A model generated the notes under the pieces. It ran no database searches. It worked only from the letters and a program-made list of their open reading frames with translations, and was not told where the DNA came from. Below, piece after piece: positions 40,015 to 52,924 of a DNA stretch of 64,000 nt. Location of the stretch: assembly GCF_011075055.1 (NCBI RefSeq), contig NC_058141.1, positions 11,851,639-11,915,638 on the forward strand, given 5' to 3'. Position 1 is the first letter of the stretch. Every line of letters begins with the position of its first letter. This DNA is from Mangifera indica. Taxonomy: Eukaryota; Streptophyta; Magnoliopsida; Sapindales; Anacardiaceae. A program made the position numbers and the translations under genes.

Positions 40015-43000
40015 CTAATCTTGCCAAGGATCACTCTCAGTTCTCACTTCTGATGGTTCAAAAACTTTTGTCTCCGATGGTTCATCGGCACTTGTTTCAG
40101 ATTCTGCTACATTCTCTTCTGGTGCCTCTGCCTCTACCTCATCATTCCCTTCTGATCTGCCCCATCTCCCTCCAAGGGCCATGGCCATCATCTCATAGAT
40201 CCTGTTGCCCAATTCAGCTGGGCTGTCAGGCTGCATAATTTAGAGAAACAATGAGGTGACATGAAGTTAATCAAAATTAAGCACAACTGGTAAAAAGATT
40301 TGCCTTGTCCTTACTGTAAAGCCACTAGAGATCAGCGCTGTATCATACAAAAGGTCAATAGCTCTCTTGGCATCACTGCTATCAGGGGCATTTCTACATG
40401 CAGCCTGCATATTCAGATATCACAATATTATATATTAAAGCACTATGCATTTGTCCGTCAGAAACAATAACAGCTTTCTAACCCAATGAGTAACTGTAAA
40501 ATCCTTAACAATCTACCCACCAACATTGATATAAACAGATGTATCTTCTAACTTTCAAGTAGACACCAGTACTTCCGCATGCAATGGCTGGTTAGGTCAG
40601 AAGAATCTAATACCCATTATATAATCGTTTATGATAGTAGAGAAATACTTAAATGTAAAAAACCTGTACCTCTAATTCAAACATTTGTTATATTATCAAA
40701 TAAAGATTTCAAAAGGCTATATATAGAAAGAATTTAATCACTATTTACTAATTAGGATGATTTCTATTTATGCTTTACTATATCCATTGGTTCTCCACAA
40801 ACCAGTTTCCCATTTCATGTCATCTGTCAACTTCAAAATGTAGTATCACAGTAGGTGTTGTCTTACATTTAAATCTTTAACAATGGGATGATCTGGATTA
40901 ATCTCCAGTATTCTCCTTCCCCTCATGAACTCCAAACTTGAAGTATCACCAAGAGCTTGTGCTTTCATTAACCTTCAAAGAGAAATATATTGTTAATAAT
41001 ACAATGGTTGACTTTCTATTGTTGGCACTGGAAAAACCATTACTAACCTTTCCATATTAGCAGACCATCCAAACTTGCCAGAAACAAGCACACAGGGAGA
41101 TGAGCTTAGACGCTTCGAAACTTGGACCTTGGCCACCTTATCACCAAGTTGTTGCTTTATCCAATCACAAAGAAGATTGTATTCTTGTTTAGTTTCCCTT
41201 TCTCTCACCTCATCCTCATCACCTGGCATACCAAATGGTCCAATGAGAGAAAATCAAAATCAGAAGCCCCATGAAAAATAACATATAAAAAAGGAAAACA
41301 GATCTGCAAATAAATAAACAGGGCAGAAAAAGATAACTGCGTAAAAATAACCAGGGAAGAAAAAGATAACTAACCAAGCTCTAAATCTTCCTTGCTGATA
41401 TCAACAAATTTCATTTCCTTGTAGGTTTGCAAGTTCTGGATGGCAACTTCATCAATAGGCTCAATCAAATAAAGTACCTAAATCAAAATGATCGTACCTT
41501 ATCAATCCAACAAAAAAAGAAAAGATAGAAAGAAAATGTGAAAATGCCATAACTCGTTAAGCATCCACAATAAATACATGGAATCAATTTTCCAGAGAAC
41601 AAATAATGAAACATCCACTACATCTAACAATACCTATCGGCACACCAGAAGAAAAAGTAACTGCAATTTAGCTCTACTCTCTTTTTTCCTCTCTTTAGTT
41701 AGCTAGTGTTCACCATGCAGATCACAAAGTGACAATAAATTTATTCAGCACTCAATTTTCACCTAATTTTCAATTGCTGAATCAAACATTTTTGCAACAG
41801 CAGCCTATGATATGATGATAGTTATTATGCGCTCATAATACCAGTAAAATCCACCTAAAGTAAATACCTCAATATCTTTCTGAACTAACTTCTCCAAAAA
41901 TGGAGCACTCTTAGCGCTCTTCAAACTGTCTGTTGCCAAGTAATAGATTGCATTTTGTTTCTCACCCATATTTTCAACATATTCATCTAAGCTTGTCAGT
42001 TCCTCTTCATTCTTAGATGTGTAAAACCGTAGCAGAGGTGCAATGCGCTTGTGATTACCGGAATCTTCAACACATCCTAATTTTAAAAATTTGCCAAAGT
42101 TCTCCCAGAATTTTTTGTAATCCTGAAATCGGTGTGACAATACTTCTGTGATTAAACAATTTAGGGTAAAAAAAATAATAATAAAACAGAATGTGCATCT
42201 TAGGTGCCACCAACCTCTTTGTTTTCACTTTCAGAGATGTCTTGAATCATGTCAAATGTTTTCCTAACCAGTCTCTTTCTCATGATTCTTACCTGTATGT
42301 CAAAGAATAAGGAAATGAATTATAAACAAAAAGAAATAAAATGTTGCTCCATAAGCAAGGCAGCATTGCCCACAAATGCTAAATTCAAGACTAGAAGCTC
42401 TTCACTACATTAAGCAGAAAATTGTGTAAAATAGAACAAAAAAAGTGGGATGCTTGTGTCTTACAATTCTGCTTTCTTGAAGGATCTCTCGAGAAACATT
42501 AAGAGGAAGATCATCTGAGTCCACCACACCCTTTACAAAGCTCAAGTATCGTGGAAACTACAAATCAAACATCAAATAAGTTATTCCTATCATGAAATCA
42601 GAATATAATGTGTGCATGTCCATGCATTGAGATTTCCCTCTAAATTTGTACTAAACTAAACAACGTGATTCTATTTATGAGTACAATTTACAATAATTCA
42701 AGTCTCCATTCTAATTCTTAGTCCAAAAAATAAATGGAGTAACATTCTTTTGAATATAGTGTTATCATATAATCATTGCATATGTGAGGACAAGACTAAA
42801 TAAACCAAAAAAAGTTTCAGAGCTAGATAGGCCTGCTCATATTTTAGCCAAATCACAAGGGAGGACAATGATTATCCAATCTCATGTAAAAAGCAATAGT
42901 GGTATTAATTAAATATCAATATATAAATTCCATTTCCATTAAAGATATGAATTTTCTTTCAGATAATGCCTCACTAGGAAAAACAAGCATTCTCAAAGAT

Positions 43001-46000
43001 AAACCTCAATAACCCAAAAATAGAGTTTACTTAGAGAATCTCTCGCTATTTGGAAAAACCTACCAGCTCTCCATCAAAATCATCTGAGATAAATACACGC
43101 TTGACATACAACCGTATGTTCTTTGTTTTTGGATTCATCACATCCTCATTGTTTAGAGGCCCCATTCCAGGAACATAAAGAACACTCCTGAACTCCACCT
43201 CACCCTGCACAGAGTCCAAAGTATAACTCATCTCCTACCAATAATGCATCCAAGTAACCAATACTGAGGTATGCAGTACCTCTGTGGTGAAGTGAGTGTA
43301 TGCAAGTGGATCCAAAAATTCATTGAAAGTCTTCTTGTAGAATTCGTGATACTCCTCTTTTTCAACTTCCTTTTGATTCCGCATCTGCAACAAAGACATA
43401 AGCCCACTTATCCATTAAAAACTCTTATAAAAACAAGAGTTAAGAAACGATATACAGTTAAATACTCATATAACAAATGAAGATCAATATTATATATTAT
43501 ATACTGACAACAGTCTCATATTACACTCACCCATATGGGCTTTGTTTCATTGGCTAGATCCCAATCCCAGTACTTCTCAGTTTTTGTTGTTTTCTTCTTT
43601 TTCTTTTCACCCTGGAAAAGAACACATTAACCCACTAAAAGACTAATCTTGCCAAGAAAATGTCACTGCAATAAACACCATCAGGACTAGACAAGTTGCT
43701 TACCTCTAATTGTTTTTCCCCTTCTTTGGGTTGTTCCTCCTCTTCCACCTACCCAAAGTTTCAAATCAGAAAGAATTAATAGAAAACTCTTGTTTGTGCA
43801 AATAAAACAGGTTCAGAAACTAATTAAGAGACTTGAGAAGAGGCATTATTACAAAGTATATATACCACTTGGAAAAAATGCCTGTATTGGCTCTATGCAT
43901 TTATCTGTCTAATAGCTAGCAGATTTCAACAAGGCATGAAGGCAGACTACACTTGGACAAGTGATGTGGCAAAAAGATGAAAGACAAAGAAAGAAAGGAA
44001 ACAAAGAGCAAAACAACCATTATGTCCTTATTCTACAACAGCATATGACTCAACACAAAACCAATCAACTGTACACCTCCAATTCTTCTGAAATGGGGCC
44101 TTTATCCTAGAGGAAATATTACTGCTACCACAAACAGCATAAATGTACTCACCTCAATGGTTCGTGATTTTTCTTGCCATGTATAAATAGGGAAAGAAAC
44201 AAATTGCGAATAATTCTTCACCAAACCCTGAATCCTTGCTGGATCAGAGAATTCATACTTATCATCCTCCTACAAAGAAATAAAAAGTATTAGGCTGTCG
44301 GTGGTGTTACAAAAATGCTAAATCCAAGCCCCATAACAGATTTTTTTAAATTATTTTATGTAAATACAATGATAGAAAAAATAAAGATTAAAAGAGTGAC
44401 AAAGAAGGTAGACATTAGGAAAAAATTAACGGCCGTCCTTCATTTTTTTAAATGACAATAAACAACACAACCTAACAGTAATAGGCAACTATAACATCTG
44501 CAAGCAATCCCACCAGCAGATACTCAAGTAAAATGAGAGTGAAGATAACAATTATAGTTAAAAGGATCTAATCAAACTCTTGATTTCTCTTTAGCTTTTC
44601 AAAAGTAAATAAATAAATAAAGGTTTCCTTCACATAATCAAAAAATAACATAATGAGGAAATAAAGAAAAAGGCTAGAATACCCTTAAATAAAGTGTGAT
44701 CTGTGTTCCACGGGATACGAGCTTCTCGGGATCAGTTTCTTCCTTAATCGTGTAAGAATTACTGTCACAAACTGATTCCCAAACATATTGCTTATCTGAC
44801 CGTGGGCTCTTTGTAGACACAACCACCTAATTACATAAAACATATAATCAAGCTTACAGATCAACTTACCACAAAAAGCATGCTAAGCAGAAAATTAGAT
44901 TAAAGTAAAAAAATAACAAATCATTAGTCTTTATCAGTAAGCTGAAAAAGCATATGTTACCTTCTCAGCAACAAGAAAAGAAGAATAGAATCCAACACCA
45001 AATTGACCTATCAAACCATTGTCTGCCCCCAAATCCTTATTCTCCTACAGAAGAAGCACAGAAGTCAGTCCTTATTCTCCTACAGAAGAAGCATACAAGT
45101 CAGCTTTTGATGAACACTTAATGAGACTTGCAGATGTAAACAATAAACAAATACCTTAAGAGCCTTTAGGAACTTTGAAGTACCACTCTGAGCAATAGTT
45201 CCAAGACAGTCAATGAGCTCTTCTTTTGTCATTCCAATACCAGTATCCCTGAGAATTCAGTGTAACCATTTTTCAGCATCACAATGGATTATTGAGAAAA
45301 TATGTGAAAAAGAACATTAGAGTAAAGCTTAATGAACATTAGAGTGATGCTTACGTGATAGTGATGGTTCCATTCTCTGGATCAGGTTTGATACGTATTT
45401 CTAGGTCACCAGCATCTCCAAGTAGTGAGGGCTCAGTCACACTTAAAAATCTCAACTTATCTAAAGCATCACTTGCATTGCTGGAACACAACATAGAATA
45501 AAAAATAAGCCTCTAGACCAGGGTGATGCACAACCGCTTTCAGAATGCTATGTTCACAAACATAGGTTCATATATTTAAGATACTTGCTGAGATGATAAG
45601 CAAGAGATAGGGATATTGGAAGTTATTATTATTTCTTTCTTCAGTGTCACTAAAACCCCATAAAATTTTAAGTTCGTAATTACAAATAAGACATCAAGTC
45701 ACAGCATCAGTATCCATATTAATTATAAATTCAATATGTGATGGTAGGATTATACGAGGAACGATAAATCATTTGAATAGTTAGAAGTGCTTTTTCTCAC
45801 CTCACAAGCTCTCGCAGAAACACTTCCTTGTGGCTGTATAGACTATGAACTATCAAATCCAACAAACGACTTACCTGCAATCCTCTCAAACGTCATTTCT
45901 CCATAAAAGCAAAGAGATAAATGATAACTATAAAATAATTGCAAACAATAGACAGGAAAAGCCTCTAACTTCAATTTTTATAAACGAACCAATCGATCAA

Positions 46001-46386
46001 ATTTTCGTCCAAATTGGTACGCCAAAAACTTAAAAATAAACCCCAAAATATACAATAAAAACCTAGTAAGAAAATTTCTAAAAATGCAAAAAAAGCCTTG
46101 ATAAAATAAAAATAGAAAACAAAGAAAGACCCACCTCGGCTTGGTACTCAAACTTCTCACCGGAAGTGTCGGCGGCCTCCTTATCGGCAACCGCAGCCTC
46201 ACAGCGGACGAGGGGGCGACTGTTCCTCTTCCAATTCAAAGCTGAACAAGAAAAGCCCTTTCTCAGACAATTTTGCGGGAAGAGAGAACTTGTGAGACTT
46301 AAGTGCTTGTTATTGGAGTATTTAAAAGAAAAGGGTAGTGAAACTAGAGAGGGAGTAGCTAAGCTTCTGCTTATAACCGGAGCCAT
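40015..46386 (-). CDS. HSP90-5: Chloroplast HSP90 (HSP90C / HSP90.5)
   Basis: ATP-dependent chaperone of the plastid stroma, involved in protein import and folding. Nineteen exons on the minus strand: 46386-46135, 45874-45801, 45480-45355, 45248-45155, 45044-44961, 44826-44683, 44269-44153, 43748-43704, 43611-43531, 43384-43280, 43204-43064, 42557-42465, 42292-42215, 42122-41868, 41477-41375, 41222-41048, 40972-40867, 40404-40315, 40230-40015. Total 2379 bases, 792 residues, close to the Arabidopsis protein. The N-terminus is rich in Ser, Leu and basic residues, as in a transit peptide. ATPase motifs are visible: [26 protein letters not shown] and [10 protein letters not shown] Lys/Glu-rich charged linker follows, and the C-terminus ends DPWQD, the plastid signature, not the cytosolic MEEVD. 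I chose the ATG at 46386; an in-frame TTG lies three codons upstream. A heat-shock-type element lies about 110 bases upstream. Confidence 0.95.
45034..45103. repeat. 35-bp tandem duplication across an HSP90C 3' splice site
   Basis: Two nearly identical 35-base units (45,034-45,068 and 45,069-45,103) each contain the exon-5 start and its acceptor in the sense of the gene. The copy nearer the exon (boundary 45,044) gives the correct frame. Use of the farther copy would add 35 bases and shift the frame. Confidence 0.85.
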
Positions 46387-46496
46387 CAAGGCCAAGACTC
46401 GGTAGAAAGAGTTTGAAGAGAAAGAAAGAAGAAAGGAGTGAAAGTTGGAAGAGAGTTAAAACCCTGCGAAGGGGTTTTAGGAGAAAGAGTAGATGG

Positions 46497-46504
46497 TTCT
46501 AGAA
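46497..46504 (-). promoter_or_regulatory. Possible heat-shock element of HSP90C
   Basis: TTCTAGAA, the inverted nTTCnnGAAn core bound by heat-shock factors, about 110 bases upstream of the ATG at 46,386. A partial further GAA-type unit follows in AGAAAG. The function is inferred from position and motif only. Confidence 0.45.
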
Positions 46505-46720
46505 AGAAAAATGAATCAACAATGGTGACGAGTGGTGTTTTGGAGCTATGTTCGTAGAATTGTATGGCCTAGAATCTGCCATTTCACCATCAAACAATAT
46601 CCTTTCTTTTTACGTTCTCAAATCCTCACGAGTAATCGATTTGTTTATATACCTTTCAAGATTCATAACCAAAATTATGAAAATAAATTAATAAATAAAT
46701 AAGCTGAAATGCGGCAAACT

Positions 46721-46813
46721 TTACACTGGCTTATAATACAAAACAGCTGCTCTTTCAGTTCCAATGGCGCTGCAACTATTATTTGTTTCCTTCCCATTGA
46801 GTAGATAATCAAC
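46721..46813 (-). other. Possible orphan terminal exon
   Basis: A phase-0 reading of 31 codons begins after a TTTTGCAG acceptor at 46,814-46,821 and ends at TAA (46,721-46,723). It starts VDYLLNGKETNN and ends VLYYKPV. The composition and splice site look like a real last exon, but I found no matching upstream exons before about 47,100 and do not recognise the protein. It may be a relic of a gene 5' of HSP90C, or chance. Confidence 0.25.
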
Positions 46814-47943
46814 CTGCAAAAGCCAATGTTACTGAGAATGGAATTTCTGTATTGAATTTGATTACTTTCTGTCACATATAATTCAAACAAATCTACAAGC
46901 TAATTAACGTATTCAACTTTCTTAGCCACCTTAAACCTCAGCAGCTGTCTGCCTTACACAATCCAAATGATCTCACCATATCTTCAAACCACAATTGGAA
47001 GGGAGTGTTAGATAGTTAAAAACAGACAGGTTAAAGCTATTTCCAGCTCTTTCTGGGTGATCTAAATAGCTTATATAAACTTCCTGAGATGTCTTAAGTA
47101 GTCAGGTTACAGCTCCAAATTGCAGTGGCTTCCTCCCTTGAGCCACAATGGTTCATATTTCTCTCTACATAACTCCCATAACTGCTTGCCATGGGACAAG
47201 GCCACAACTTCATCTTCAGTTCCCTGCCAACACCAAAAACAAAATCAAATGGGACACACACAAAAGCCGAGTGTTTGGATTATTTGAAAACAAAATGAGG
47301 TCACAAAACGTGATTTTTAGCATTTGCCGGATCTGTTTATAGGGTATAATCAAAAGCTCCAGATAACACTGAATGAGTATTATAATTTATGTAGAACTTA
47401 ATTTGAGTTCAACTCAAAAGGAAATCAGAATGAGGTGATTCAAATTTGTTGAGTTATAGTTAAGAGCAGTGCGAGTTTATTTTGGTTCCAAAGTTTAAAG
47501 TTTGAGATTCAATTCAAGTTAATAATCCGATCAGATTTATGATATTATTTTACAATTATTCGATATGAATCAAATTAAATATGAATTAGAACGAGTTATT
47601 ATTAGATTTGCAAGCTAAGCAGCGTTGATTTACCTCTATTTTCAATTCAACTCAATTTTATAAACAAATCAACCTTCATGATCTCAATAAATTCAAACTG
47701 ATTCAATCCTAAACGACCTAGCTTTTAAAATTGATTTGTAGCCAACCTAACTAGTGTGTTGTCCAGATGGACATGTGCTTTATGTGTGCTTGGGGCCAGG
47801 AGTCAAAAGCCTTGGAAAAAAGAACAGCCGGAGACCATGGCTTTTGGGCTTCAAAACATTGGGATCTAATTTTATATGGGTAGTTAAGACGGGTATGCTG
47901 GGACAAGTAAAAGGCGTGAATGGGTTGACAAGTATTGATTTGT

Positions 47944-48278
47944 GGCCCAAGGACTTATTTCCACCCAAGTTGGTTTTATTCTCAAATCGATAAGAAAATA
48001 TTGATTTGGGAATATAACAAACTTTCTTATGATTTTTTTCAGCACCAACAAGGGAAGGAAAAAGAAAGCGGATTGATGATAACACTAAAAAATGAAAGGA
48101 AAAAAAAAGACAGAAATTATAAGAAAGAAAATATAATATTTTAAAATTTAATTTTAAAAGAAAATTATTGAGGGAAAAAAGATAATGTTAACTGATTTCG
48201 TTAATTTTAATCGTCTATACTTAACAAATATTGATTTGGGAATGCAATAAACTTTGGGTGGGAATAAGTCCTTTGGCC
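47944..48278. mobile_element. 335-bp TIR element (MITE), GGCC-ended
   Basis: The left end GGCCCAAGGACTTATTTCC matches the reverse complement of the right end (GGCCAAAGGACTTATTCCC). It is flanked by near-identical 9-base direct repeats, TTGATTTGT at 47,935-47,943 and TTGATTTAT at 48,279-48,287. Nine-base target duplications suggest a Mutator-like origin. No coding capacity. Confidence 0.75.
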
Positions 48279-48287
48279 TTGATTTAT

Positions 48288-50995
48288 TGTCAATAAAACA
48301 ATTTTTACTGTTAAATATCTTTAAACCTGAGGAAAAGCAAAAGTTATCAATGTAGCCTTAGGTAAATTATTAATAATGAAATTGAATACTAGCCCCATAC
48401 ACTAAAATTATAATTTAGGAGAAAAAACAAAAAAAAAAAAACTATGAAATTGAATTATCTGATAAAATGGATGAGATATATAATATCAAATATATATTAT
48501 TTAAATACGTAGTTAAATGCTTAAAATTAAGGGCATATAAATTCATTGATTATAGTTAGTCCTCCATGACCCACTTACATTATCTTAACAAAAATTATCA
48601 TCCACACCACACCCATTAACTTAAAATGATCAATACTTGATGTTTCATTTCATATATCTAGCCCAATAAACAACCAGTTCTACAAATATCAACAATTGAG
48701 TTCCTCAAAGGAAGCCCAACATATTTCTTTAATTTTGGGTTTCTGATCTACACCAGCCCTCTAAACTAGAAACCTTACTAATTTCGATGAACACATCAAC
48801 CAACTTTTGCAGAAAGCGCGTTTAGTTATGTCCTAGGATTGCAGCTAGGAAGTCATCCTTGCATCCTTAGCCGTATTCAACTTATGACATTTAGAATAAT
48901 TTGCACATCTTGATACCAAGTAAAAGGAATGCCATACCATTATTAAAGTTGTTGGGTGTTTGCGTTGTGAAGATGAGACAAGAGTGTAAAAGAACCTTCA
49001 AATAGCTCTAGACATGTGGAATGCCACTGCACAGAATCATGATGGTCCATCCCCATCAATAGTTGCACTCACCTCATACAAATAAATAAGCTTTAAAAGT
49101 ATTCATTTTCAGTCTGTTTTGGTCTCAAAATGATGGGCTTTGGCAGCAGCTTGCTTTACTCCAATCTATTCCTTTCTCACAATACATTGTGAGATTGTGT
49201 ACCTAATTGAAGAAACAAGAGTAATTTATCCTTATCTTAAGACTAAATTATAATTATTCTAATCTCTAAAATGGGATTGTTAGGTCTTATCACATATTAG
49301 ACCAAAGACATTATACCAAAGTTGAATTACTTGATGAAAACAAGATTAGTTGAAGAAGGAAAGAGTAAGCAAAGTATGATTATTATACAGCTTGATTTCC
49401 ACATGGCCAGATGTCCTTCTAAGTCATTGAAAAACCAGATATTTAGCCAAATGTAATTATTATTTTGCTTCAAGAAGACCCACTAAACGCTATCTAAACC
49501 TTGTAGAAGAATACAATTAAACATATTGGACCACCACTCACTCATAGTGACAAGACAAGTAGCAGTAAATTACAAAATACAGCAGGCTGGGCGAGAGAAA
49601 TTAGAGTTATATGATAAGTGGGATTGGCTAGGCTGCTGTCAATGACTGGCCGCTTGATGAAGACTTTCACTAAACCTCTATGTCTATCCTTTGGATTATG
49701 CACGTGAACATGACTTGTTTGATATTGACGCATAAAACACAACACTCATAATCTCAACCATTGCTGCCCATCCTCCAAGCAAAGCTTCTAGACATTGTGG
49801 AATGTTCTGTGTAAGAACTCCAGAATAAAGCGGTACTGTTTCAGTGTTTCTTGCACGAATATTAGAACCCAGTTATAGTTTTCTTTCTTTCTTTCTTTCT
49901 TTTTCAAACGTAATCAAGTGGTATTTAAATCTAGTATTGGCACTATCAAACCAGGTAGATTCTGAAAAAAAAAACACATCGGCTCAACTTAACTTATCAA
50001 AACGAAATGAATGGTATAAGCCACAATAACTCCAAATCCTCTCGTTTCCAGATACAGCAAAAGCCGATAACCCACTAAAGCCAGCAGAAGAAACTATCAT
50101 AGAACCCTATATGTTTTGCAGATTTAGGGAAGAAAAGTCAATAAAGTAAAGGCTACAAGGGCAACTTGAAATGAGATGACGAAGTCCAACCGGTCGTGTT
50201 TCTGTTACCTTTTTAATTGGTTGGTATTGTATGTCGGCATGGCCAAAATATACTTGTATTACTTGCCCTGAATAGTTTGACTTGAATAACCATGTCCATG
50301 ACATAACAGAGACGTTGTGTCGTTTTCAGGGTGAAGTTAACAAGTTACAAATGCAGTCCAGTAAAGTGGAACAGCGCAAAAGTTTAACATGTTAAAGAAT
50401 TCTGTGGATCAGCGCCAGATGTTTTCAAACACAGAAATACGTCATAAAACACATTTACATAATTAAGTCGATACTGACATCCACTCCACCAAACTACGCT
50501 ACAGCCACAAAGCAAGCGACAAGAAATCCAGTTTTATTTTATTTGCTGATTCCTGTGAGCTCCATCTGATGCATTCACAAGACTTCGTCTCTTACAATAA
50601 CAAAACATATCAATAACAACTCAATTCCTGAAGGAAATAACAATCATAAACTAAATGCAATTGGAAATATACGAAGCGGGTCAGCATTTACATCAACTTT
50701 TTATTTTAAAAGACAAAATTCTACAAATTATTTATCAGACAGGTCCCATATGGAGTTAAAGAGGAGGAATATCAACACAAAAACTTAAAAAGAAAATACA
50801 AACAATTCTACTCAGCTATCCACTTAATTTACAGCAATTCCTCGTACTACTGCTTTCACCTACAACACCTCCCATGCAGAAAACCCATTACGTAAATCTA
50901 CCCTAACAATCTAATGCTCCCACAAACCTACATCTTATTTCTTCATGTCATATCATGGCTGCCCTTCCATACCACACTAGACTGGTTTCTAAACC
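48288..50995. other. Intergenic, no gene seen
   Basis: AT-rich intergenic DNA between the TIR element and the 3' end of the PI4K gene. It includes a CTTT-type tract near 49,880-49,905. Open frames are short and not recognisable. The 3' UTR of the PI4K gene probably covers about 50,520-50,995. Confidence 0.5.
49879..49905. repeat. TTTC microsatellite
   Basis: Five to six consecutive TTTC units with slight decay at the ends. Confidence 0.85.
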
Positions 50996-52924
50996 TCAAA
51001 ACTGGCATGATGTACCAAGCCTCTGTCTCTGCTTCTGACCTATGGTAATTGATTTACGTCTAGCAAATGCTGGCTTGAGCAGGTCCTGGAACTTCTCTAA
51101 AAACAGCATCCATTCCTCCTCAGTTAAATCTGCCAGCTGCACAAAGCTTACACTAGCAGGAAGCAACTCATTGGCACTTCTGTGTCCCAAAGATGTATTA
51201 GAAAGATACCCATTTTCAGGTTTTGAACCAAGGAATTTCTGGTACTTCTGTTTCTTCTCACCCAGACTGGTGTTCTTCAGTGACATGGAAAGTTTTGAGA
51301 TGGATGGGATCCTTTCAGGAGCTGGCAAAGTCCCAACTTCTTGTTCTCCATCGCCTTCATCACCTTCCTCCGCCTCCTCAATGCTTTCCTCCAGTTTTGA
51401 AAGTGGACAACGGCCATTCCCAAACCCAATTCCAAGTTGAAATGAAGCCCTAATTCCACAGTCATCAGCTGCCATTTTCTGGGTAAAATCAAATTCCATT
51501 TCCTCGCAATCTATATCAAACTGGAACTCCTCATCTCCCATATCAGCCTTAGGTGAAAACACCTCTCTCTCCTCTACCAGCTTCCTCGCTTCAATACAAA
51601 TAATCTCCAGTTCACTGGGTTCCTCTGCACCAGCACGAAATTCCCTACTCATCATCTCACCAATTTCAGCGAGACAGAGACCAAATTCAGCAGCTTCCTT
51701 TAGGAAAATTGTGCAGAGAAGCAACACCCGCAGACAAGCCTCTCGGATCATGGGGAGCTCCCTTCGCAGCATTTCACAGTCATGACCAGGGTCAAGTTTT
51801 CTAATGTAATCAAGTTCATCATCTGAAAATGGAATTGAAGCCTGTGGCCAATGGATCCACTCAAAGTAAGGATCCTCCAAAGTTTCCGGCAAGCTTAGGC
51901 CATGGTCAATTGGAATGAGCTCCACCTGACCAAAGTTTCCAACACCATCAAGCTTCCTCACTAAAAGGTTTCCCGCATGTCTATCAGTGTTAAAAATTCT
52001 AACATCTAATATCCCTATGCGATGCACTGCAGAAACTGGAAAGCTTGATGTCCCATGATCACTTGCATCAAAATTATGTTTTATGAACCGCTGGAAAGAT
52101 GCAATCTTACTAACCAGATCATTTTTGTGACACTTGCTCCCATTTACCCCATCATTGACATTGAAGATTGAGTGTGTGATCTTCACCAGGGCAGTGGGAG
52201 GCACATTTGCAAAGTGATCATAATCAAGAAGGTAAGCAGCTACCTCTCTGATCCCTGTTTCCCCAACCCGAACTGAACGTTTCAAGCCTGGTTGACCAAG
52301 TGCTTTACCAACAAAGCCCTTGGGATTGTTCGGTGCAAAAGGCTCTTCATCTGTTGGTTTCACAATGGCGACATTCTCACCTCCGCTGTTTCTAAAATAA
52401 TATGCACCTCCAAGCCCACTTCGAACAGGAATTGGATCAACACCCATCTTAATTGCCTTCACAATTTCCCTAATCAATTTTTTGGTAATACAAAAGCAAT
52501 CAGACTGCCCCAGTATCTCAATAGGACCACTCTTATCCTTTTGCTGGATATCATTTCCCCTAGGAGAAAGGCACGGAGTGGAAGAACTCCGATGCAGAAT
52601 GTTCCGTGTCAAGAGAAGTGGGGAATCATTTCTGACCGCACTAAGATCATTCTTCAACACCATATCCCCAAAAGTCAGTGAGCTCTCCTCAGTGGGCACA
52701 TTGAGAGCAATCTGCAACCTTCTTTTCACAGTATGAGCATTGTCACGGCGATCCAACTCCATCCCCAATACACAACCGGTCTCTGTTTGAACAAAAACCC
52801 GTCTCCTCCCTGCAGGCTGTTTCCCTTCCATTTTCTTGTTCCCATGGTATTCTCCGCTAAGCGGAGTTTTAAAGACTGCCACTGCCATCTGGGTTTGAAC
52901 TGGGCTGTCTAACTTATGAGACAT
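50996..52924 (-). CDS. Phosphatidylinositol 4-kinase gamma (type II, ubiquitin-like domain)
   Basis: Intronless coding region of 642 residues. The family is annotated as type II PI4K, although several plant gamma members act mainly as protein kinases, so lipid kinase activity is not certain. The start is the ATG at 52924 (MSHKLDSPVQTQMAVAVF), as in relatives; the frame is open 32 codons further upstream but only with a TTG. A ubiquitin-like domain lies at about 42-110 (RRVFVQTETGCVLGMELDR). The PI3/PI4-kinase domain follows: VAIVKPTDEEP (about 185-195), catalytic FNTDRHAGN (about 311-319) and metal-binding IPIDHG (about 337-342). An acidic, Glu-rich segment lies towards the C-terminus before a conserved terminal region (DLTEEEWMLFLEKFQDLL). 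From memory it is most like PI4K-gamma-5/7. The upstream 53,000-53,700 region likely contains a 5' UTR intron. Confidence 0.93.
   Translation of the reverse strand: MSHKLDSPVQTQMAVAVFKTPLSGEYHGNKKMEGKQPAGRRRVFVQTETGCVLGMELDRRDNAHTVKRRLQIALNVPTEESSLTFGDMVLKNDLSAVRNDSPLLLTRNILHRSSSTPCLSPRGNDIQQKDKSGPIEILGQSDCFCITKKLIREIVKAIKMGVDPIPVRSGLGGAYYFRNSGGENVAIVKPTDEEPFAPNNPKGFVGKALGQPGLKRSVRVGETGIREVAAYLLDYDHFANVPPTALVKITHSIFNVNDGVNGSKCHKNDLVSKIASFQRFIKHNFDASDHGTSSFPVSAVHRIGILDVRIFNTDRHAGNLLVRKLDGVGNFGQVELIPIDHGLSLPETLEDPYFEWIHWPQASIPFSDDELDYIRKLDPGHDCEMLRRELPMIREACLRVLLLCTIFLKEAAEFGLCLAEIGEMMSREFRAGAEEPSELEIICIEARKLVEEREVFSPKADMGDEEFQFDIDCEEMEFDFTQKMAADDCGIRASFQLGIGFGNGRCPLSKLEESIEEAEEGDEGDGEQEVGTLPAPERIPSISKLSMSLKNTSLGEKKQKYQKFLGSKPENGYLSNTSLGHRSANELLPASVSFVQLADLTEEEWMLFLEKFQDLLKPAFARRKSITIGQKQRQRLGTSCQF

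Noticed and set aside
46387..46395. HSP90C start at an in-frame TTG
   Set aside because: The ATG at 46,386 gives the usual MAPxxSRSL-type start of the family.
47148..47342. 64-codon frame upstream of the 335-bp element
   Set aside because: No recognisable motif, no splice context and no conserved composition.
49879..49905. TTTC tract as a functional promoter element
   Set aside because: A simple microsatellite with no gene start nearby.
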